Shown here in pieces: positions 40,799 to 45,709 of a DNA stretch of 45,709 bases. The stretch lies in the NCBI RefSeq assembly GCF_000148725.1, contig NZ_GL476319.1:263411-309119 (forward strand). Direction: 5' to 3'. Origin of the DNA: Roseibium sp. TrichSKD4. GTDB lineage: Bacteria; Pseudomonadota; Alphaproteobacteria; Rhizobiales; Stappiaceae. The notes beneath the pieces were generated by a model. The model searched no databases and was not told the DNA's origin. It saw only the letters and a program-made list of their open reading frames with translations. Made by a program: the position numbers and the translations under genes. Position 1 is the stretch's first letter. The number at the start of each line of letters is the position of its first letter.

Positions 40799-41592
40799 CA
40801 GCTTTCCTGACTGGCAGGTTCTGGCTCATACTCTGTAACGCTATGGACAATGCTTTCCATGTGGTCCGTCACGGCGAATACCTGCGTTCCTGTATCGGTT
40901 CGCATCAGCAAGTTGCCGATTTCGTCAAGCCCCAGAAACTGACCCTCAGTGATCACCTGCTCGTCTTCAGTTCCAAACGACAAGGTAATTGTCTTACCCC
41001 GCCCCTCGCAGCGGAACAGCCACGCGTCATGAACGGGCTTGAAGCCTTCGCCATCCCAACGGTTGATCCAGGTGAGGAAGTGGCGGGACAGGGCAGCAAT
41101 CACATCCGCGCCCTCAAGATCGGCAGCTCCTTCGTCCCACAAACTGGTTTGGTCCGGAGTCTCGCCCGGCTCCAGTGCCGACTTCGGCTTCAAGGCCAAA
41201 TCAAGCCCGGCGATCAACCACATAGGCGCGCCGTCGTCATCCAGCTCACTGCTCACCTTGATGTGAGCCGAGCCAACTCCGGCACGATTGGCGAGAACCG
41301 GTTCGGCATTGCCAGGTAAAGCCAGTTCTGGGGACAAGCGTGCAATCGCATCCCCTGCCGCGACCATAAGCGCAAACAGCATTTCCTGTGCGCGCTCTGG
41401 CGAGACTTCAGGTTCCAGAACAAAGGCGACGGACACACTGTCAGTGGCACATGACCAGAAGAGATCACCTGCCCCAACGCTGTCCTCGGCAAGGGCCGCC
41501 TCTGCCGCCGCCATGGGCATCATCGGAGGCACGACCGGATGGCTTGTCAGGATAGGTGGAAGATCAAGCGTCAGATCAACAGCATGAGCCAT
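40798..41592 (-). CDS. Biotin/lipoate-ligase-like protein of the formate dehydrogenase locus
   Basis: A 264-residue protein resembling the biotin/lipoate protein ligase (BirA/LplA) fold with a DUF4444-type C-terminal part. Segments are LPPILTSHPVVPPMMPM, GAGDLFWSCATDSVSVAFVLEPE, WLIAGLDLALK and a C-terminal beta domain (GFKPVHDAWLFRCEGRGK...ITEGQFLGLDEIGNLLM). The GRGRxGR ligand loop of true ligases is not visible; NRAGVGSAHI stands in that region, so biotin ligase activity is doubtful. It may act on, or bind, another cofactor during formate dehydrogenase assembly (inference). The ATG at 41592 (MAHAVDL) has GAGG upstream; a TTG six codons earlier is the alternative. Confidence 0.8.
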   Translation of the reverse strand: MAHAVDLTLDLPPILTSHPVVPPMMPMAAAEAALAEDSVGAGDLFWSCATDSVSVAFVLEPEVSPERAQEMLFALMVAAGDAIARLSPELALPGNAEPVLANRAGVGSAHIKVSSELDDDGAPMWLIAGLDLALKPKSALEPGETPDQTSLWDEGAADLEGADVIAALSRHFLTWINRWDGEGFKPVHDAWLFRCEGRGKTITLSFGTEDEQVITEGQFLGLDEIGNLLMRTDTGTQVFAVTDHMESIVHSVTEYEPEPASQES

Positions 41593-41606
41593 GGGACTCG
41601 CCTCAA

Positions 41607-41798
41607 TCAATCGAGGTCAATCTTGCCGTCAACAACGTGCGTAAAGTCCGTTCCGTCAATCGTGATCGTTGCCTTGACGTTCAAGGACCCGGTCGTGCCG
41701 CCGCTTGCACGCACATGCTCTTCAAGAGCCTCTTGCGAGGTGACGCCAACCTGCTTGAGGAACTTGCGCATGGACATGTTGAAGGTGTCATTGGACAC
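41607..41798 (-). CDS. DUF6494 family small protein
   Basis: A 63-residue protein, MSNDTFNMSMRKFLKQVGVTSQ then a helix and a beta hairpin VKATITIDGTDFTHVVDGKIDL. It matches the small DUF6494 proteins found beside formate dehydrogenase and biotin-ligase-like genes. I place the start at the GTG 41796-41798, eight bases after GGGAG, which gives the conserved N-terminus; a GTG five codons upstream would use that ribosome site as coding. Fourteen bases separate it from the ligase-like gene. Confidence 0.8.
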   Translation of the reverse strand: MSNDTFNMSMRKFLKQVGVTSQEALEEHVRASGGTTGSLNVKATITIDGTDFTHVVDGKIDLD

Positions 41799-41966
41799 GG
41801 TAGATACTCCCACTTATTCCGGCTGTGTTGGCTGCCAACAGTTTCGCTGCACCAACCGGTTGCCGGGTTCATATTATTGTTTTTCAAGGTTTAAGCGCTC
41901 ACGCGCTGGACCTCAAGCATTGTCTCTGGCGGCGGAGCGAGACCATGACTTAAGCGATCAGATTTT

Positions 41967-42101
41967 TCAGTCCAGACGCACAGAATTGTTCGAACTCTGG
42001 TTGACTGCCGCGGCCGAATAATCGAGCTGCTGTGTGAGCACGAACCACGCACCGAAGCTGATCAACACACATGCGGCAACACCGCCCACAAATGCCTTCA
42101 T
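41967..42101 (-). CDS. 44-residue membrane protein in the formate dehydrogenase operon
   Basis: A small frame, MKAFVGGVAACVLISFGAWF then VLTQQLDYSAAA and a polar end. It has one membrane helix (~4-22) and a ~20-residue polar tail facing the other side. Its ATG overlaps the stop of the upstream WD40-cytochrome c gene in an ATGA arrangement, which strongly supports coupled translation. It is too short for most gene finders. Similar single-helix proteins often stabilise membrane redox complexes, but no function can be assigned from sequence alone. A gap of ~170 bases separates it from the DUF6494 gene. Confidence 0.65.
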   Translation of the reverse strand: MKAFVGGVAACVLISFGAWFVLTQQLDYSAAAVNQSSNNSVRLD

Positions 42102-43510
42102 TGGCTTTGGTCTCCACTTTCTTGACTGTTTGGCTGGTCTGCGGACGGATCTGTCGCCCGTTTCAAAAAGGCGACAAGGGCATCCCTGTCTTCCACCGAC
42201 TTCAGCCGTTGGATTGGCATCTTGGACCCTGGCGTTACAATGTCCGGCCCGTGATCGAAAAGATCGGATATAGTTTTTTCATCCCAAAAAAAGTCGGCCT
42301 TTATCAAGGCCTCTGAATAGGGATACCCTTCCAGCCCGCCTGCCCGACGCCCAAAAACACCGAAAAGCGTTGGACCAGCGCGATTTCCACCATCCGGTGT
42401 CAACGTGTGGCAAACAGAGCATTTACGGGCAAACTGGCGTTCACCCGGATCAGATGTTTCGGCAACCTGAAACCGGCGTGGAAAGTCGATATCAAGCGCT
42501 TCAAACGGCTTTCGCGGCGAGACATCCCAAAGGTGAATTTCGTCATCCAGCCCGGTATAAAAGAGCCGGTTGCCATCGGCATTGAAACTCAGCCCCCAAA
42601 CCAGGCCATAGGGGTTTTCAAACTCTTCCAGCAGCTCGAAGGTTTTGGCATCAAAAACCCGAATGAGGCCATCTCCACCGCCACTGGCCGCGCGTTTTCC
42701 GTCAAGCGACACAGCCAGTGAAAGAACCGGACGGGTATGCGGCGGCAAGACCTTGATCTCTTCCCCGGTCCAAATGTCCAGAACGCCGGTCTTGCCATCG
42801 GTCACACCAAAGAACAGTGACGTCCCGTCTGGCAGGACTTTTAGAACATTGACACCCCACCCGAGATTGACGATCTCACGCAAAAACGCGCCCGTTTCAA
42901 CATCAAACTGTCGGATGCCACCGTCATAAGAGGCGGTAAAAAGCTGCGTCCCGTCTTTGGAAAACGCCACGGAGTTGACGTTGCCACGGTGCTGATCCAG
43001 CACATGCAAAAGTTTGGAAGGAGATGCCTCCAGATCGTAGATACGGGCCTGATTTTCCCAAGAGGCAACGGCAGCAAAGCGGCCATTTGCCGATACATCG
43101 ACGCTGAGAACTTTTTCGCCAAACCCATCAAAGCGGTGCAGAAGCTCAGCGGTTGTCAAATCCCAAAGGATCAGATCGCTGTCATCACCAACCGTAACCG
43201 CTCTGTTTCCCGGCAGAAACCGCCCATCATTGACCGCTGCCTCATGACCGATAAGCCGAAGCGGCTCTGCTGAAGCCTCCCCTGCTTCATCTTCAGACCA
43301 AACAAGCACCGAATAGTCGAAAGAGGTGCTGAGCAATCTCTTGCCAGACGGGTCAAGGGTCACCGACTTGACCGGGCCACCATGGCCTTCCAATCGATCT
43401 GGCCACTCGGCAAGCGCCGGTACAAAGGGGCTGGTCAAGCAAGTGAGGATGGCCGCTGTTTTAACGGCCAAACGCACTCCTGCCCTGTGTCGTCCCTTCC
43501 TCTGAACCAC
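42098..43510 (-). CDS. Periplasmic WD40 beta-propeller fused to cytochrome c
   Basis: A 470-residue secreted protein. A signal peptide (to ~35, ending VPALA) is followed by six or seven WD40-type blades (~38-345; for example LEGHGGPVKSVTLDPSGKRLL, LIGHEAAVNDGRFLP, HTRPVLSLAVSLDGKRAASGG). A class I cytochrome c domain (~360-455) carries CSVCH (heme), GPTLFGVFGRRAG and GSKMP (axial Met). It is encoded between the cytochrome b subunit gene and a small membrane protein, in the formate dehydrogenase operon. It may accept electrons from the enzyme or act as an assembly platform (inference). Confidence 0.92.
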   Translation of the reverse strand: MVQRKGRHRAGVRLAVKTAAILTCLTSPFVPALAEWPDRLEGHGGPVKSVTLDPSGKRLLSTSFDYSVLVWSEDEAGEASAEPLRLIGHEAAVNDGRFLPGNRAVTVGDDSDLILWDLTTAELLHRFDGFGEKVLSVDVSANGRFAAVASWENQARIYDLEASPSKLLHVLDQHRGNVNSVAFSKDGTQLFTASYDGGIRQFDVETGAFLREIVNLGWGVNVLKVLPDGTSLFFGVTDGKTGVLDIWTGEEIKVLPPHTRPVLSLAVSLDGKRAASGGGDGLIRVFDAKTFELLEEFENPYGLVWGLSFNADGNRLFYTGLDDEIHLWDVSPRKPFEALDIDFPRRFQVAETSDPGERQFARKCSVCHTLTPDGGNRAGPTLFGVFGRRAGGLEGYPYSEALIKADFFWDEKTISDLFDHGPDIVTPGSKMPIQRLKSVEDRDALVAFLKRATDPSADQPNSQESGDQSQ

Positions 43511-43526
43511 GCGCCCGCCCTAACCT

Positions 43527-44684
43527 TTATTCTGCAGGTTGTGCAGCAGGTTTTCCCTGATCGCGTTCATGGACGTCATCCATGTGCTCGTCCACCCAGA
43601 TCGAGTGGTGTTCTTTGGCCCAGTTCAAATCAACTTCACCAGTGCCCATGGCATCAAAAGCGCCTTCCATGCCAACCGAACCGATGTAGATATGCGCAAG
43701 GATCACACACACCATGAAAACAGCCATGATGGAGTGCCAAAGGGTTGCAAGTTGCTGTTCCTGAATGACACTCAAGGTGGTTGGCAGGTTCGTGGCGAAG
43801 ATGAGATTGATCTTGTCGAACGTGTCAGCAAAGAACGTGGTGGTGAACGGGAACAGAAGCTGCCAACCAGATAGGGACAGCGACACACCGCCGAGGATCG
43901 TCAGCCAGAAGATCACCTTCTGCCCGGCATTGAATTTCTTGGCCGGCGGATGAAGTTTGGAAGAGAAAATGCCTCCCCCCTGAAGCACCCATTTGATGTC
44001 AGTGCGGTCCGGCAGATTGTGCTTCACCCACATCACGAAGATCATCAACAGGCCAAGCATGAAGGCAAAGCCGAGATAGTTATGCAGATACTTACCCATC
44101 TGCGTGATGAAGGAGAAAGCCTCTGCGCCCAACAACGGAAGGATCACATAGCGACCGAAAAGAACGTTGAGACCTGTCAAGGCCAGCACAACGAAAGAAA
44201 CCGCCAACAGCCAGTGACCAAACCGCTCAATTGCCTTGAAACGTGTAATCGTCTGACCGGAGCGACCATGGGCAATCTTGATGCGACCACGAATGGCATA
44301 AAAAATACCAAGCAGAACAATCATGCCAAGCATGGCCCAACTGGCATAAAGCGACATGGGGCCATTCCGGAAAGACCGCCAAGCTTCACCCTCGGACTGG
44401 ACCAAAGTTCCGGCTTTTTGGTCTGGAATAGATACCGTTCCCTGAACACCGCCGCGCACGGCCCGCCAGTATTCTGCATCAGAATTTGTGCCGAGCACGT
44501 CGCCCGGGACAGCGCCACCTGTCGGAGAGTTTTGGCTAATGGCAGGATCCGCAACACCTTGTTGTGCAATCGCTGAGTCGCTTAGACCACCGACACAAAG
44601 GGTCAAAACGAACGCAACCAGCGCAACCGCTGCATAGTCCTTGATCCGGACACTCCAGTTTGTTGTTTCCCCAAGCCCTGGCAT
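43527..44684 (-). CDS. fdoI: Formate dehydrogenase gamma subunit (cytochrome b556)
   Basis: A 385-residue membrane subunit. An N-terminal extension with one hydrophobic helix (VALVAFVLTLCVGGLSDSAIA, ~15-36, probably a signal) and a periplasmic stretch precede the cytochrome b core. The core begins at ~150 with RFKAIERFGHWLLAVSFVVLALTGLNVLFG; heme histidines are in FGHWLL, YLHNYLGF and the last helix LWHSIMAVFMVCVILAHIYIG. The subunit anchors the dehydrogenase and passes electrons to quinone. It is longer than E. coli FdoI (211) because of the N-terminal extension. It lies upstream of the WD40-cytochrome gene by 16 bases. Confidence 0.92.
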   Translation of the reverse strand: MPGLGETTNWSVRIKDYAAVALVAFVLTLCVGGLSDSAIAQQGVADPAISQNSPTGGAVPGDVLGTNSDAEYWRAVRGGVQGTVSIPDQKAGTLVQSEGEAWRSFRNGPMSLYASWAMLGMIVLLGIFYAIRGRIKIAHGRSGQTITRFKAIERFGHWLLAVSFVVLALTGLNVLFGRYVILPLLGAEAFSFITQMGKYLHNYLGFAFMLGLLMIFVMWVKHNLPDRTDIKWVLQGGGIFSSKLHPPAKKFNAGQKVIFWLTILGGVSLSLSGWQLLFPFTTTFFADTFDKINLIFATNLPTTLSVIQEQQLATLWHSIMAVFMVCVILAHIYIGSVGMEGAFDAMGTGEVDLNWAKEHHSIWVDEHMDDVHERDQGKPAAQPAE

Positions 44685-44778
44685 GGCACCCTCTCCTCAT
44701 TCGTCCCAGACACCTTCTTCACGTATTTTTGGCGTCTAACGGCCATTTGGTTTTCGCCGAAGCGATGAATTTCAAATC

Positions 44779-44976
44779 TCAGAAGCTCTGTTTGTTTCCG
44801 CGCGCACGCAGAGCCCGTTTTTGCTCATCATCCAGCTCGGTATCCTGTGGGCCAGCGTAGCTGCCCTTCTCAAGCTTGATGGGCCGGTTCTCCTCAGCTT
44901 CCCGGCAGGCTGAAAGACCTGCAAGCAGCGCAACTATGCCGAAAATCTTCAAGAATGTTGAAACGCGTGGTGTCAT
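44779..44976 (-). CDS. Small lipoprotein between fdh3B and the gamma subunit
   Basis: A 65-residue protein with a clear lipoprotein signal: MTPRVSTFLKIFGIVALLAG then L-S-A-C24. The mature part (42 residues) is highly charged (EAEENRPIKLEKGSYAG...DDEQKRALRARGNKQ). Position between beta and gamma subunit genes on the same strand suggests membrane attachment of an accessory role. I do not recognise a family. Confidence 0.75.
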   Translation of the reverse strand: MTPRVSTFLKIFGIVALLAGLSACREAEENRPIKLEKGSYAGPQDTELDDEQKRALRARGNKQSF

Positions 44977-45150
44977 CGACGTGATCCCAATGGTCTTGGT
45001 TCTTTTTTATGTCACGATCAGAAAAAGTCACGAGAGCTGCTCACACTTAGGGATTAGCGTGACGCATTCACTCCATGAACACAACCTCCGATTTACAACC
45101 GTAGCCAATCAGGCATCTGCCCGCCCTGTCCCGGTCGCTTCAGAAGCGAA

Positions 45151-45174
45151 CGGAGGCAGCCATAGCCGCCTCCG
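45151..45174. repeat. Short inverted repeat after fdh3B
   Basis: CGGAGGC (45151-45157) and GCCTCCG (45168-45174), just beyond the fdh3B stop on the minus strand. No T-run, so it may stabilise or partly end the upstream message rather than terminate it fully. Confidence 0.4.
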
Positions 45175-45202
45175 CCTTAAATTCAAGTTCGGACAAGCCT
45201 CG

Positions 45203-45709
45203 TTAAAGAGTGCCGGCCTTTTGGTCGTAAGCTGTGCCCCAGCCCCACGCGCCGGAGCCGAAACCACGAGCAACAACGCGCTCGCGGTAGATGGCTGAAA
45301 CGACGTCACCGTCGCCGGCCAGAAGCGCCTTTGTGGAACACATTTCTGCACAGAGCGGCAGCTTGCCTTCTGCCAGACGGTTACGTCCGTATTTCTGGAA
45401 CTCGACCGAGGAATTGTCATCCTCCGGACCACCTGCACAGAAAGTACATTTGTCCATCTTGCCGCGGGAACCGAAGTTGCCGACCTGCGGATACTGCGGC
45501 GCGCCAAACGGACACGCATAGAAACAGTAACCGCAACCAATGCACAGGTCCTTGGAGTGCAACACGACGCCCTCTTCAGACTCGTAGAAGCAATCCACCG
45601 GACAAACGGCCATACAAGGCGCGTCCGAGCAGTGCATGCAAGCGACCGAAATCGACCGCTCACCCGGCTTGCCATCATTGATCGTCACGACGCGGCGGCG
45701 GTTGATGCC
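45203..45709 (-). CDS. fdh3B: Formate dehydrogenase FDH3 beta subunit (5' end off window)
   Basis: The last ~168 residues of a four-cluster ferredoxin-type subunit; the frame is open at the right edge (GINRRRVV...). Clusters: CMHCSDAPCMAVCPVDC, then CIGCGYCFYACPFGAP, KCTFC and CAEMC. The end RNRLAEGKLPLCAEMCSTKALLAGDGDVV and GSGAWGWGTAYD are characteristic of the FDH3 group. It carries electrons from the molybdenum or tungsten catalytic subunit (which should lie just outside the window) to the cytochrome b gamma subunit. Probably cytoplasm-or periplasm-facing according to the alpha subunit's Tat signal, not visible here. Confidence 0.95.
   Translation of the reverse strand, partial: GINRRRVVTINDGKPGERSISVACMHCSDAPCMAVCPVDCFYESEEGVVLHSKDLCIGCGYCFYACPFGAPQYPQVGNFGSRGKMDKCTFCAGGPEDDNSSVEFQKYGRNRLAEGKLPLCAEMCSTKALLAGDGDVVSAIYRERVVARGFGSGAWGWGTAYDQKAGTL

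Noticed and set aside
45109-45678. Alternative frame over fdh3B
   Set aside because: The fdh3B frame contains the full ferredoxin cysteine pattern; the other is Arg/Ser-rich by composition.

Overview
This window is chromosomal DNA of an alphaproteobacterium. The gene set is that of a marine or host-associated heterotroph of the Hyphomicrobiales/Rhodobacterales type, and a Stappiaceae-like genome (Roseibium/Labrenzia) is my best guess. The main support is an FDH3-type formate dehydrogenase locus carrying its usual companions (DUF3305, DUF3306, DUF6352, DUF6505, DUF6494, a WD40-cytochrome c), plus H-NOX, DUF1989 and class I fumarase genes. Family names rest on motif recognition, not on searches.

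Layout. 1-820: the 3' end of an IS1380-type transposase and scar DNA, abutting a truncated CHASE2-PAS-GGDEF-EAL gene. 770-5740: a minus-strand group of two tandem FecR-domain secreted proteins with low-complexity tails, followed by the CHASE2 protein. 5925-9446: glycerophosphodiesterase, a PhnD-like protein, a fatty acid desaturase and a divergent XRE regulator. 9616-11450: a YceI / cytochrome b561 / YceI operon. 11557-12842: a Tad/VWA-type protein whose leader can fold into a hairpin that masks the Shine-Dalgarno sequence, with a competing hairpin upstream. 13016-16377: an NO-sensing H-NOX gene and its c-di-GMP effector partner; the effector is broken by an IS5-family element, a local deletion and a one-base frameshift. 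16675-18312: class I fumarase. 18480-25041: small regulators and exporters, a multicopper oxidase facing a MarR-like regulator, a PilZ protein and a DUF1989 protein. 25142-27073: an N/G-rich repeat protein ending in a Tgl-like transglutaminase domain. 27368-31263: L,D-transpeptidase, cytochrome c, LysE exporter, DUF971 protein and photolyase. 31426-45709: moaA and the formate dehydrogenase accessory and structural genes, running off the right edge inside fdh3B.

How the genes work together. The right third forms one functional unit. MoaA feeds molybdenum cofactor synthesis, the Fe-S and DUF proteins are the conserved maturation and electron-transfer companions, and the beta and gamma subunits pass formate electrons to the membrane, with a WD40-cytochrome c encoded in the same transcript. 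A second theme is c-di-GMP: a CHASE2 GGDEF/EAL protein, an H-NOX-linked GGDEF/EAL protein and a PilZ protein all occur here. Both EAL domains are physically truncated next to mobile DNA, which suggests selection against, or tolerance of, phosphodiesterase loss in this lineage.

No rRNA, tRNA or CRISPR array was seen. The most novel items are the switch-like leader at 11557-11602, the Tgl-domain repeat protein, the broken H-NOX effector, and an unlisted 44-residue membrane protein at 41967-42101.
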